NCBI RefSeq assembly: GCF_051014685.1 | Contig: NW_027478385.1 | Span: 9,548,001-9,612,000, forward strand | Reading direction: 5' to 3' | Origin: Ptiloglossa arizonensis | Taxonomy: Eukaryota; Arthropoda; Insecta; Hymenoptera; Colletidae | Length of the DNA stretch: 64,000 nt | Part shown: positions 49,234-62,700 of the stretch, piece by piece | Position numbering within the stretch: position 1 is the first letter of the stretch | Layout: every line of letters starts with the position of its first letter | Made by a program: the position numbers and the translations under genes | Notes under the pieces: model-generated | Told to the model about the DNA's origin: nothing | The model's database searches: none | Seen by the model: only the letters and a program-made list of their open reading frames with translations

Positions 49234-51357
49234 AGGAATTTTTGGGTTAGGTCAATCCGTTCGCGAGATATGGGAGTTTGAAGCCAAGAAATGGTTGAGA
49301 AGGCAAAAAATTTTTCGCAATTCTGCTGCTCTAAACGCTTAACCAGAATGGCCTAGGGAAAAAATACACGTACCGCTGTAATCGGGCGAGTTTCTACTTT
49401 CAGATGCAATAGGAATTTTTGGGTTAGTTCAATCCGTTCGCGAGATATGGGAGTTTGAAGCCAAGAAAACGTTGAGAAGGCAAAAAATTTTTCGTAATTC
49501 TGCTGCTCCTAACGCTTAACCAGAATGGCCTAGGGAAAAAATACACATACCGCTGTAACCGGGCGAGTTTATACTTTCAGATGCAGTAGGAATTTTTGGG
49601 TTAGGTCAGTCCGTTCGCGAGATATGGTAGTTTGAAGCTAAGAAATGGTTGAGAAGACAACAAATTTTTCGCACTTCTGCTGCTTCAAACGCTTAACCAG
49701 AATGGCCTAGTGAAAAAATGCACATACCGTTGTAATCGGGCGTGTTTCTACTTTCAGACGCAATAGGAATTTCTGGGTTAGGTCAATCCTTTCGCGAGAT
49801 ATGGGAGTTTGAAGCCAAGAAATGCTTGAGAAGGCAAAAAATTTTTCGCAATTCTGCTGCTCAAAGCGCTTAACCAGAATGGGCTAGGGAAAAAATACAC
49901 ACACCGTTGTAATCGGGCGAGTTTCTACTTTCAGATGCAATAGGAATTTTTGGGCTAGGTCAATCCGTTCGCGAGATATGGGAGTCTGAAGCCAAGAAAT
50001 GGTTGGGAAGGCAAAAAATTTTTCGCAATTCTGCTGCTCCAAACGCTTAACCAGAATGGCCTAGGGAAAAAATACACATACCGTTGTAATCGGGTGAGTT
50101 TCTACTTTCAGATGCAGTAGGAATTTTTGGGTTAGGTCAATCCGTTCGCGAGATATGGGAGTTTGAAGCCAAGAAATGGTTGAGAAGGCAAAAAATTTTT
50201 AGCAATTCTGCTGCTCCAAACGCTTTACCAGAATGGCCTAGGGAAAAAATACACATACCGCTGTAATCGGGTGAGTTTCTACTTTCAGCTGCAGTAGGAA
50301 TTTTTGGGTTAGGTCAATCCGTTCGCGAGATATGGGAGTTTGAAGCCAAGAAATGTTTGAGAAGCCAAAAAATTTTTGGCAATTCTGCTGCTCCAAACGG
50401 TTAACCAGAATAGCCTAGGGAAAAAATACACATACCGTTGTAATCGGGCGAGTTTCTACTTTCAGACGCAATAGGAATTTTTGGGTTAGGTCAATCCGTA
50501 CGCGAGATATGGGAGTTTGAAGCCAAGAAATGGTTGTGAAGGCAAAAAATTTTTCGCAATTCTGCTGCTCCAAACGCTTAACCAGAAAGGCCTAGGGAAA
50601 AAATATACATACCGCTGTAATCGGGCGAGTTTCTACTTTCAGACGCAACAGGAATTTTTGGGTTAAGTCAATCCGTTCGCGAGATGTGGGAGTTTGAATC
50701 CAAGAAATGGTTGAGAAGGCAAAAATTTTTTCGCAATTCTGCTGCTCCAAACGCTTAACCAGAATGGTCTAGGGAAAAAATACACATACCGCTGTAATCG
50801 GGCGAGTTTATACTTTCAGATGCAGTAGGAATTTTTGGGTTAGGTCAATCGGTTCGCGAGATATGGGAGTTTGAAGCTAAGAAGTGGTTGAGAAGACAAC
50901 AAATTTTTCGCACTTCTGCTGTTCCAAACGCTTAACCAGAATGGCCTAGGGAAAAAATACACATACCGTTGTAATCGGGCGTATTTCTACTTTCAGACGC
51001 AATAGGAATTTCTGGGTTAGGTCAATCCGTTCGCGAGATATGGGAGTCTGAAGCAAAGAAATGGTAGAGAAGGCAAAAAATTTTTCCCAATTCTGCTGCT
51101 CCAAACGCTTAACCAGAATGGGATAGGGAAAAAATACACATACCGTTGTAATCGGGCGAGTTTCTACTTTCAGATGCAACAGGAATTTTTGGGTTAGGTC
51201 AATCCGTTCGCGAGATATGGGACTTTGAAGCCAAGAAATGGTTGAGAAGGCAAAAAATTTTTCGCAATTCTGCTGCTCCAAACGCTTAACCAGAATGGCC
51301 TAGGGAAAAAATACACATACCGCTGTAATCGGGCGAGTTTATACTTTCAGATGCAGT
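49234..51357 (+). repeat. Mosaic satellite segment between duplicated blocks
   Basis: Twelve or so monomers assembled from classes seen elsewhere (TGTAACCGGG, ATGGTAG, GGGCTAGG, M1/M2, GGTAGAGAAGG) but in an order shared with no other block. Private bases include GAAAACGTTGAG near 49,465, GAAGCCAAAA near 50,363 and GAAAGGCC near 50,586. No internal tandem duplication seen. Confidence 0.8.
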
Positions 51358-54188
51358 AGGAATTTTTGGGTTAGGTCAATCGGTTCGCGAGATATGGGAG
51401 TTTGAAGCTAAGAAGTGGTTGAGAAGACAACAAATTTTTCGCACTTCTGCTGCTCCTAACGCTTAACCAGAATGGCCTAGCGAAAAAATACACATACCTT
51501 TGTAATCGGGCGAGTTTCTACTTTCAGACGCAACATGAACTTTTGCGTTAGGTCAATATGTTCGCGAGATATGGGAGTCTGAAGCCAAGAAATGGTTGGG
51601 AAGGCAAAAAATTTTCCGCAATTCTGCTGCTCCAAACGCTTAACCAGAATGGCCTAGGGAAAAAATACACATACCGTTGTAATCGGGCGAGGTTCTACTT
51701 TCAGATGCAATAGGAACTTTTGGGCTAGGTCAATCCGTTCGCGAGATATGGGAGTTTGAATCCTCGAATTGGTTGAGAGGGCAAAAAATTGTTAGCAATT
51801 CTGCTGCTCCAAACGCTTAACCAGAATGGCCTAGGGAAAAAATACACATACCGTTGTAATCGGGTGAGTTTCTACTTTCAGATGCAGTAGGAATTTTTGG
51901 GTTAGGTCAATCCGTTCGCGAGATATGGGAGTTTGAAGCCAAGAAATGGTTGAGAAGGCAAAAAATTTTTAGCAATTCTGCTGCTCCAAACTCTTAACCA
52001 GAATGGCCTAGGGAAAAAATACACATACCGTTGTAATCGGGCGAGTTTCTTCTTTCAGACGCAGTAGGAATTTTTGGGTTAGGTCAATCCGTTCGCGAGA
52101 TATGGGAATTTGAAGCCAAGAAATGGTTGAGAAGGCAAAAAATTTTTCGCAATTCTGCTGCTCCTAACGCTTAACCAGAATGGCCTAGCGAAAAAATACA
52201 CATACCTTTGTAATCGGGCGAGTTTCTACTTTCAGACGCAACAGGAACTTTTGCGTTAGGTCAATACGTTCGCGAGATATGGGAGTTTGAAGCCAAGAAA
52301 TGCTTGAGAAGGCAAAAAATTTTTCGCAATTCTGCTGCTCAAAGCGCTTAACCAGAATGGGCTAGGGAAAAAATACACACACCGTTGTAATCGGGCGAGT
52401 TTCTACTTTCAGATGCAATAGGAATTTTTGGGTTAGGTTAATCCGTTCGCGAGATATGGGAGTCTGAAGCCAAAAAATGGTTGGGAAGGCAAAAAATTTT
52501 TCGCAATTCTGCTGCTCCAAACGCTTAACCAGAATGGCCTAGGGAAAAAATACACATACCGTTGTAATCGGGTGAGTTTCTACTTTCAGATGCAGTAGGA
52601 ATTTTTGGGTTAGGTGAATCCGTTCGCGAGATATGGGAGTTTGAAGCCAAGAAATGGTTGAGAAGGCAAAAAATTTTTCGCAATTCTGCTGCTCCAAACG
52701 CTTAACCAGAATGGCCTAGGGAAAAAATACACATACCGTTGTAATCGGGCGAGTTTCTACTTTCAGACGCAACAGGAATATTTGGGTTAGGTCAATCCGT
52801 TCGCGAGATATGGGAGTTTGAAGCAAAGAAATGGTTGAGAAGACAACAAATTTTTCGCACTTCTGCTCCTCCAAACGCTTAACCAGAATGGCCTTGGGAA
52901 AAAATACACATACCGTTGTAATCGGGCGAGTTTCTACTTTCAGAAGCAACAGGAATTTTTGGGTTAGGTCAATCCGTTCGTGAGATATGGGAGTTTGAAG
53001 CCAAGAAATGGTTGAGAAGGCAAAAAATTTTTCGCAATTCTGCTGCTCTAAACGCTTAACCAGAATGGCCTAGGGAAAAAATACACGTACCGCTGTAATC
53101 GGGCGAGTTTCTACTTTCAGATGCAATAGGAATTTTTGGGTTAGGTCAATCCGTTCGCGAGATATGGGAGTTTGAAGCCAAGAAATGGTTGAGAAGGCAA
53201 AAAATTTTTCGTAATTCTGCTGCTCCAAACGCTTAACCAGAATGGCCTAGGGAAAAAATACACATACCGCTGTAATCGGGTGAGATTCTACTTTCAGATG
53301 CAGTAGGAATTTTTGGGTTAGGTCAATCCGTTCGCGAGATATGGGAGTTTGAAGCCAAGAAATGGTTGAGAAGGCAAAAAATTTTTCGCAATTCTGCTGC
53401 TCCAAACGCTTAACCAGAATGGCCTAGGGAAAAAATACACATACCGCTGTAATCGGGCGAGTTTCTACTTTCAGACGCAACAGGAATTTTTGGGTTAGGT
53501 CAATCCGTTCGCGAGATATGGGAGTTTGAATCCAAGAAATGGTTGAGAAGGCAAAAATTTTTCGCAATTCTGCTGCTCCAAACGCTTAACCAGAATGGCC
53601 TAGGGAAAAAATACACATACCGCTGTAACCGGGCGAGTTTACACTTTCAGATGCAGTAGGAATTTTTGGGTTAGGTCAGTCCGTTCGCGAGATATGGTAG
53701 TTTGAAGCTAAGAAATGGTTGAGAAGACAACAAATTTTTCGCACTTCTGCTGCTTCAAACGCTTAACCAGAATGGCCTAGTGAAAAAATGCACATACCGT
53801 TGTAATCGGGCGTGTTTCTACTTTCAGACGCAATAGGAATTTCTGGGTTAGGTCAATCCGTTCGCGAGATATGGGAGTTTGAAGCCAAGAGATGGTTGAG
53901 AAGGCAAAAAAATTTTCGCAATCCTGCTGTTCCAAACGCTTAACCAGAATGGGCTAGGGAAAAAATACACATACCGTTGTAATCGGGCGAGTTTCTACTT
54001 TCAGATGCAACAGGAATTTTTGGGTTAGGTCTATCCGTTCGCGAGATATGGGAGTTTGAAACCAAGAAATGCTTGAGAAGGCAAAAAATTTTTCGCAATT
54101 CTGCTGCTCAAAGCGCTTAACCAGAATGGGCTAGGGAAAAAATACACACACCGTTGTAATCGGGCGAGTTTCTACTTTCAGATGCAAC
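51358..54188 (+). repeat. 16-monomer tandem duplication, copy 1 (2,831 bp)
   Basis: Matches 54,189-57,019 at a shift of 2,831 bp. Both edges fall at AGGAATTTTTGGG. Markers in order: CTAAGAAGTGG, GCCTAGCGAAA, AATATGTTCGCG, CCTCGAATTGG, TTTCTTCTTTC, AAAGCGC, GGTTAATCC, CTGCTCCTCC, GGTGAGATTC, TTTACAC and GAAACCAAG. CAACATGAAC at about 51,536 is private. Confidence 0.92.
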
Positions 54189-57019
54189 AGGAATTTTTGG
54201 GTTAGGTCAATCGGTTCGCGAGATATGGGAGTTTGAAGCTAAGAAGTGGTTGAGAAGACAACAAATTTTTCGCACTTCTGCTGCTCCTAACGCTTAACCA
54301 GAATGGCCTAGCGAAAAAATACACATACCTTTGTAATCGGGCGAGTTTCTACTTTCAGACGCAACAGGAACTTTTGCGTTAGGTCAATATGTTCGCGAGA
54401 TATGGGAGTCTGAAGCCAAGAAATGGTTGGGAAGGCAAAAAATTTTCCGCAATTCTGCTGCTCCAAACGCTTAACCAGAATGGCCTAGGGAAAAAATACA
54501 CATACCGTTGTAATCGGGCGAGGTTCTACTTTCAGATGCAATAGGAACTTTTGGGCTAGGTCAATCCGTTCGCGAGATATGGGAGTTTGAATCCTCGAAT
54601 TGGTTGAGAGGGCAAAAAATTGTTAGCAATTCTGCTGCTCCAAACGCTTAACCAGAATGGCCTAGGGAAAAAATACACATACCGTTGTAATAGGGTGAGT
54701 TTCTACTTTCAGATGCAGTAGGAATTTTTGGGTTAGGTCAATCCGTTCGCGAGATATGGGAGTTTGAAGCCAAGAAATGGTTGAGAAGGCAAAAAATTTT
54801 TAGCAATTCTGCTGCTCCAAACTCTTAACCAGAATGGCCTAGGGAAAAAATACACATACCGTTGTAATCGGGCGAGTTTCTTCTTTCAGACGCAGTAGGA
54901 ATTTTTGGGTTAGGTCAATCCGTTCGCGAGATATGGGAATTTGAAGCCAAGAAATGGTTGAGAAGGCAAAAAATTTTTCGCAATTCTGCTGCTCCTAACG
55001 CTTAACCAGAATGGCCTAGCGAAAAAATACACATACCTTTGTAATCGGGCGAGTTTCTACTTTCAGACGCAACAGGAACTTTTGCGTTAGGTCAATACGT
55101 TCGCGAGATATGGGAGTTTGAAGCCAAGAAATGCTTGAGAAGGCAAAAAATTTTTCGCAATTCTGCTGCTCAAAGCGCTTAACCAGAATGGGCTAGGGAA
55201 AAAATACACACACCGTTGTAATCGGGCGAGTTTCTACTTTCAGATGCAATAGGAATTTTTGGGTTAGGTTAATCCGTTCGCGAGATATGGGAGTCTGAAG
55301 CCAAAAAATGGTTGGGAAGGCAAAAAATTTTTCGCAATTCTGCTGCTCCAAACGCTTAACCAGAATGGCCTAGGGAAAAAATACACATACCGTTGTAATC
55401 GGGTGAGTTTCTACTTTCAGATGCAGTAGGAATTTTTGGGTTAGGTGAATCCGTTCGCGAGATATGGGAGTTTGAAGCCAAGAAATGGTTGAGAAGGCAA
55501 AAAATTTTTCGCAATTCTGCTGCTCCAAACGCTTAACCAGAATGGCCTAGGGAAAAAATACACATACCGTTGTAATCGGGCGAGTTTCTACTTTCAGACG
55601 CAACAGGAATATTTGGGTTAGGTCAATCCGTTCGCGAGATATGGGAGTTTGAAGCAAAGAAATGGTTGAGAAGACAACAAATTTTTCGCACTTCTGCTCC
55701 TCCAAACGCTTAACCAGAATGGCCTTGGGAAAAAATACACATACCGTTGTAATCGGGCGAGTTTCTACTTTCAGAAGCAACAGGAATTTTTGGGTTAGGT
55801 CAATCCGTTCGTGAGATATGGGAGTTTGAAGCCAAGAAATGGTTGAGCAGGCAAAAAATTTTTCGCAATTCTGCTGCTCTAAACGCTTAACCAGAATGGC
55901 CTAGGGAAAAAATACACGTACCGCTGTAATCGGGCGAGTTTCTACTTTCAGATGCAATAGGAATTTTTGGGTTAGGTCAATCCGTTCGCGAGATATGGGA
56001 GTTTGAAGCCAAGAAATGGTTGAGAAGGCAAAAAATTTTTCGTAATTCTGCTGCTCCAAACGCTTAACCAGAATGGCCTAGGGAAAAAATACACATACCG
56101 CTGTAATCGGGTGAGATTCTACTTTCAGATGCAGTAGGAATTTTTGGGTTAGGTCAATCTGTTCGCGAGATACGGGAGTTTGAAGCCAAGAAATGGTTGA
56201 GAAGGCAAAAAATTTTTCGCAATTCTGCTGCTCCAAACGCTTAACCAGAATGGCCTAGGGAAAAAATACACATACCGCTGTAATCGGGCGAGTTTCTACT
56301 TTCAGACGCAACAGGAATTTTTGGGTTAGGTCAATCCGTTCGCGAGATATGGGAGTTTGAATCCAAGAAATGGTTGAGAAGGCAAAAATTTTTCGCAATT
56401 CTGCTGCTCCAAACGCTTAACCAGAATGGCCTAGGGAAAAAATACACATACCGCTGTAACCGGGCGAGTTTACACTTTCAGATGCAGTAGGAATTTTTGG
56501 GTTAGGTCAGTCCGTTCGCGAGATATGGTAGTTTGAAGCTAAGAAATGGTTGAGAAGACAACAAATTTTTCGCACTTCTGCTGCTTCAAACGCTTAACCA
56601 GAATGGCCTAGTGAAAAAATGCACATACCGTTGTAATCGGGCGTGTTTCTACTTTCAGACGCAATAGGAATTTCTGGGTTAGGTCAATCCGTTCGCGAGA
56701 TATGGGAGTTTGAAGCCAAGAGATGGTTGAGAAGGCAAAAAAATTTTCGCAATCCTGCTGTTCCAAACGCTTAACCAGAATGGGCTAGGGAAAAAATACA
56801 CATACCGTTGTAATCGGGCGAGTTTCTACTTTCAGATGCAACAGGAATTTTTGGGTTAGGTCTATCCGTTCGCGAGATATGGGAGTTTGAAACCAAGAAA
56901 TGCTTGAGAAGGCAAAAAATTTTTCGCAATTCTGCTGCTCAAAGCGCTTAACCAGAATGGGCTAGGGAAAAAATACACACACCGTTGTAATCGGGCGAGT
57001 TTCTACTTTCAGATGCAAT
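54189..57019 (+). repeat. 16-monomer tandem duplication, copy 2 (2,831 bp)
   Basis: Matches copy 1. Private changes are TAATAGGG near 54,691, GAGCAGG near 55,848, and AATCTG with TACGGG near 56,160-56,173, which creates the fifth full-core box. Confidence 0.92.
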
Positions 57020-59773
57020 AGGAATTTTTGGGCTAGGTCAATCCGTTCGCGAGATATGGGAGTCTGAAGCCAAGAAATGGTTGGGAAGGCAAAAAATTTT
57101 TCGCAATTCTGCTGCTCCAAACGCTTAACCAGAATGGCCTAGGGAAAAAATACACATACCGTTGTAATCGGGTGAGTTTCTACTTTCAGATGCAGTAGGA
57201 ATTTTTGGGTTAGGTCAATCCGTTCGCGAGATATGGGAGTTTGAAGCCAAGAAATGGTTGAGAAGGCAAAAAATTTTTAGCAATTCTGCTGCTCCAAACG
57301 CTTAACCAGAATGGCCTAGGGAAAAAATACACATACCGCTGTAATCGGGTGAGTTTCTACTTTCAGCTGCAGTAGGAATTTTTGGGTTAGGTCAATCCGT
57401 TCGCGAGATATGGGAGTTTGAAGCCAAGAAATGTTTGAGAAGGCAAAAATTTTTGGCAATTCTGATGCTCCAAACGGTTAACCAGAATAGCCTACGGAAA
57501 AAATACACATACCGTTGTAATCGGGCGTGTTTCTACTTTCAGACGCAATAGGAATTTTTGGGTTAGGTCAATCCGTACGCGAGATATGGGAGTTTGAAGC
57601 CAAGAAATGGTTGAGAAGGCAAAAAATTTTTCGCAATTCTGCTGCTCCAAACGCTTAACCAGAATGGCCTAGGGAAAAAATACACATACCGCTGTAATCG
57701 GGTGAGTTTATACTTTCAGATGCAGTAGGAATATTTGGGTCAGATCAATCCGTTCGCGAGATGTGGGCGTTTGAATCCAAGAAATGGTTGAGAAGGCAAA
57801 CAATTTTTCGCAATTCTGCTGCTCCAAACGCTTAACCAGAATGGCCTAGGGAAAAAATACACATACCTTTGTAATCGGGCGAGTTTCTACTTTCAGACGC
57901 AACAGGAATTTTTGGGTTAAGTCAATCCGTTCGCGAGATATGGGAGTTTGAATCCAAGAAATGGTTGAGAAGGCAAAAATTTTTTCGCAATTCTGCTGCT
58001 CCAAACGCTTAACCAGAATGGCCTGGGGAAAAAATACACATACCGCTGTAATCGGGCGAGTTTATACTTTCAGATGCAGTAGGAATTTTTGGGTTAGGTC
58101 AATCGGTTCGCGAGATATGGGAGTTTGAAGCTAAGAAGTGGTTGAGAAGACAACAAATTTTTCGCACTTCTGCTTCTCCAAACGCTTAACCAGAATGGCC
58201 TAGGGAAAAAATACACATACCGTTGTAATCGGGCGTATTTCTACTTTCAGACGCAATAGGAATTTCTGGGTTAGGTCAATCCGTTCGCGAGATATGGGAG
58301 TCTGAAGCCAAGAAATGGTAGAGAAGGCAAAAAATTTTTCCCAATTCTGCTGCTCCAAACGCTTAACCAGAATGGGATAGGGAAAAAATACACGTACCGT
58401 TGTAATCGGGCGAGTTTCTACTATCAGACGCAGTAGGAATTTTTGGGTTAGATCAATCCGTTCGCGAGATATAGGAGTTTGAAGCCAAGAAATGGTTGAG
58501 AAGGCAAACAATTTTTCGCAATTCTGCTGCTCCAAACTCTTAACCAGAATGGCCTAGGGAAAAAATACACATACCGTTGTAATCGGGCGAGTTTCTACTT
58601 TCAGACGCAGTAGGAATTTTTGGGTTAGGTCAATCCGTTCGCGAGATATGGGAATTTGAAGCCAAGAAATGGTTGAGAAGGCAAAACAATTTTCGCAATT
58701 CTGCTGCTCCTAACGCTTAACCAGAATGGCCTAGGGAAAAAATACACATACCTTTGTAATCGGGCGAGTTTCTACTTTCAGACGCAACAGGAACTTTTGC
58801 GTTAGGTCAATATGTTCGCGAGATATGGGAGTCTGAAGCCAAGAAATGGTTGGGAAGGCAAAAAATTTTCCGCAATTCTGCTGCTCCAAACGCTTAACCA
58901 GAATGGCCTAGGGAAAAAATACACATACCGTTGTAATCGGGCGAGGTTCTACTTTTAGATGCAATAGGAACTTTTGGGCTAGGTCAATCCGTTCGCGAGA
59001 TATGGGAGTTTGAATCCTCGAATTGGTTGAGAGGGCAAAAAATTGTTAGCAATTCTGCTAATCCAAACGCTTAACCAGAATGGCCTAGGGAAAAAATACA
59101 CATAACGTTGTAATCGGGTGAGTTTCTACTTTCAGACGCAGTAGGAATTTTTGGGTTAGGTCAATCCGTTCGCGACATATGGGAGTTTGAAGCCAAGAAA
59201 TGGTTGAGAAGGCAAAAAATTTTTAGCAATTCTGCTGCTCCAAACGCTTAACCAGAATGGCCTAGGGAAAAAATACACACACCGCTGTAATCGGGTGAGT
59301 TTCTACTTTCAGCTGCAGTAGGAATTTTTGGGTTAGGTCAATCCGTTCGCGAGATATGGGAGTTTGAAGCCAAGAAATGTTTGAGAAGGCAAAAAATTTT
59401 TGGCAATTCTGCTGCTCCAAACGGTTAACCAGAATAGCCTAGGGAAAAAATACACATACCGTTGTAATCGGGCGAGTTTCTACTTTCAGACGCAATAGGA
59501 ACTTTTGGGCTAGGTCAATCCGTTCGCGAGATATGGGAGTTTGAATCCTCGAATTGGTTGAGAGGGCAAAAAATTGTTAGCAATTCTGCTGCTCCAAACG
59601 CTTAACCAGAATGGCCTAGGGAAAAAATACACATACCGTTGTAATCGGGTGAGTTTCTACTTTCAGATGCAGTAGGAATTTTTGGGTTAGGTCAATCCGT
59701 TCGCGAGATATGGGAGTTTGAAGCCAAGAAATGGTTGAGAAGGCAAAAAATTTTTAGCAATTCTGCTGCTCCA
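54289..59773 (+). repeat. 31-monomer tandem duplication, copy 1 (5,485 bp)
   Basis: Matches 59,774 onward at a shift of 5,485 bp (31 monomers less 2 bp). It overlaps copy 2 of the 16-mer duplication, so its left breakpoint lies inside an already duplicated block. Near 59,480-59,500 a hybrid monomer joins the GACGCAATAGG start to the AACTTTTGGGCTAGG / CCTCGAATTGG class. Confidence 0.9.
56161..56177 (+). promoter_or_regulatory. Full-core CENP-B box match 5, in a different monomer class
   Basis: GTTCGCGAGATACGGGA occurs here in a monomer with GGTGAGATTC upstream, unrelated by position to the other four full matches. The equivalent copies at about 53,330 and 61,646 have T at box position 13, so the C is private to this copy and looks like a separate change. 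Confidence 0.65.
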
Positions 59774-62700
59774 AACGCTTAACCAGAATGGCCTAGCGAA
59801 AAAATACACATACCTTTGTAATCGGGCGAGTTTCTACTTTCAGACGCAACAGGAACTTTTGCGTTAGGTCAATATGTTCGCGAGATATGGGAGTCTGAAG
59901 CCAAGAAATGGTTGGGAAGGCAAAAAATTTTCCGCAATTCTGCTGCTCCAAACGCTTAACCAGAATGGCCTAGGAAAAAAATACACATACCGTTGTAATC
60001 GGGCGAGGTTCTACTTTCAGATGCAATAGGAACTTTTGGGCTAGGTCAATCCGTTCGCGAGATATGGGAGTTTGAATCCTCGAATTGGTTGAGAGGGCAA
60101 AAAATTGTTAGCAATTCTGCTGCTCCAAACGCTTAACCAGAATGGCCTAGGGAAAAAATACACATACCGTTGTAATCGGGTGAGTTTCTACTTTCAGATG
60201 CAGTAGGAATTTTTGGGTTAGGTCAATCCGTTCGCGAGATATGGGAGTTTGAAGCCAAGAAATGGTTGAGAAGGCAAAAAATTTTTAGCAATTCTGCTGC
60301 GCCAAACTCTTAACCAGAATGGCCTAGGGAAAAAATACACATACCGTTGTAATCGGGCGAGTTTCTTCTTTCAGACGCAGTAGGAATTTTTGGGTTAGGT
60401 CAATCCGTTCGCGAGATATGGGAATTTGAAGCCAAGAAATGGTTGAGAAGGCAAAAAATTTTTCGCAATTCTGCTGCTCCTAACGCTTAACCAGAATGGC
60501 CTAGCGAAAAAATACGCATACCTTTGTAATCGGGCGAGTTTCTACTTTCAGACGCAACAGGAACTTTTGCGTTAGGTCAATACGTTCGCGAGATATGGGA
60601 GTTTGAAGCCAAGAAATGCTTGAGAAGGCAAAAAATTTTTCGCAATTCTGCTGCTCAAAGCGCTTAACCAGAATGGGCTAGGGAAAAAATACACACACCG
60701 TTGTAATCGGGCGAGTTTCTACTTTCAGATGCAATAGGAATTTTTGGGTTAGGTTAATCCGTTCGCGAGATATGGGAGTCTGAAGCCAAAAAATGGTTGG
60801 GAAGGCAAAAAATTTTTCGCAATTCTGCTGCTCCAAACGCTTAACCAGAATGGCCTAGGGAAAAAATACACATACCGTTGTAATCGGGTGAGTTTCTACT
60901 TTCAGATGCAGTAGGAATTTTTGGGTTAGGTGAATCCGTTCGCGAGATATGGGAGTTTGAAGCCAAGAAATGGTTGAGAAGGCAAAAAATTTTTCGCAAT
61001 TCTGCTGCTCCAAACGCTTAACCAGAATGGCCTAGGGAAAAAATACACATACCGTTGTAATCGGGCGAGTTTCTACTTTCAGACGCAACAGGAATATTTG
61101 GGTTAGGTCAATCCGTTCGCGAGATATGGGAGTTTGAAGCAAAGAAATGGTTGAGAAGACAACAAATTTTTCGCACTTCTGCTCCTCCAAACGCTTAACC
61201 AGAATGGCCTTGGGAAAAAATACACATACCGTTGTAATCGGGCGAGTTTCTACTTTCAGAAGCAACAGGAATTTTTGGGTTAGGTCAATCCGTTCGTGAG
61301 ATATGGGAGTTTGAAGCCAAGAAATGGTTGAGAAGGCAAAAAATTTTTCGCAATTCTGCTGCTCTAAACGCTTAACCAGAATGGCCTAGGGAAAAAATAC
61401 ACGTACCGCTGTAATCGGGCGAGTTTCTACTTTCAGATGCAATAGGAATTTTTGGGTTAGGTCAATCCGTTCGCGAGATATGGGAGTTTGAAGCCAAGAA
61501 ATGGTTGAGAAGGCAAAAAATTTTTCGTAATTCTGCTGCTCCAAACGCTTAACCAGAATGGCCTAGGGAAAAAATACACATACCGCTGTAATCGGGTGAG
61601 ATTCTACTTTCAGATGCAGTAGGAATTTTTGGGTTAGGTCAATCCGTTCGCGAGATATGGGAGTTTGAAGCCAAGAAATGGTTGAGAAGGCAAAAAATTT
61701 TTCGCAATTCTGCTGCTCCAAACGCTTAACCAGAATGGCCTAGGGAAAAAATACACATACCGCTGTAATCGGGCGAGTTTCTACTTTCAGACGCAACAGG
61801 AATTTTTGGGTTAGGTCAATCCGTTCGCGAGATATGGGAGTTTGAATCCAAGAAATGGTTGAGAAGGCAAAAATTTTTCGCAATTCTGCTGCTCCAAACG
61901 CTTAACCAGAATGGCCTAGGGAAAAAATACACATACCGCTGTAACCGGGCGAGTTTACACTTTCAGATGCAGTAGGAATTTTTGGGTTAGGTCAGTCCGT
62001 TCGCGAGATATGGTAGTTTGAAGCTAAGAAATGGTTGAGAAGACAACAAATTTTTCGCACTTCTGCTGCTTCAAACGCTTAACCAGAATGGCCTAGTGAA
62101 AAAATGCACATACCGTTGTAATCGGGCGTGTTTCTACTTTCAGACGCAATAGGAATTTCTGGGTTAGGTCAATCCGTTCGCGAGATATGGGAGTTTGAAG
62201 CCAAGAGATGGTTGAGAAGGCAAAAAAATTTTCGCAATCCTGCTGTTCCAAACGCTTAACCAGAATGGGCTAGGGAAAAAATACACATACCGTTGTAATC
62301 GGGCGAGTTTCTACTTTCAGATGCAACAGGAATTTTTGGGTTAGGTCTATCCGTTCGCGAGATATGGGAGTTTGAAACCAAGAAATGCTTGAGAAGGCAA
62401 AAAATTTTTCGCAATTCTGCTGCTCAAAGCGCTTAACCAGAATGGGCTAGGGAAAAAATACACACGCCGTTGTAATCGGGCGAGTTTCTACTTTCAGATG
62501 CAATAGGAATTTTTGGGCTAGGTCAATCCGTTCGCGAGATATGGGAGTCTGAAGCCAAGAAATGGTTGGGAAGGCAAAAAATTTTTCGCAATTCTGCTGC
62601 TCCAAACGCTTAACCAGAATGGCCTAGGGAAAAAATACACATACCGTTGTAATCGGGTGAGTTTCTACTTTCAGATGCAGTAGGAATTTTTGGGTTAGGT

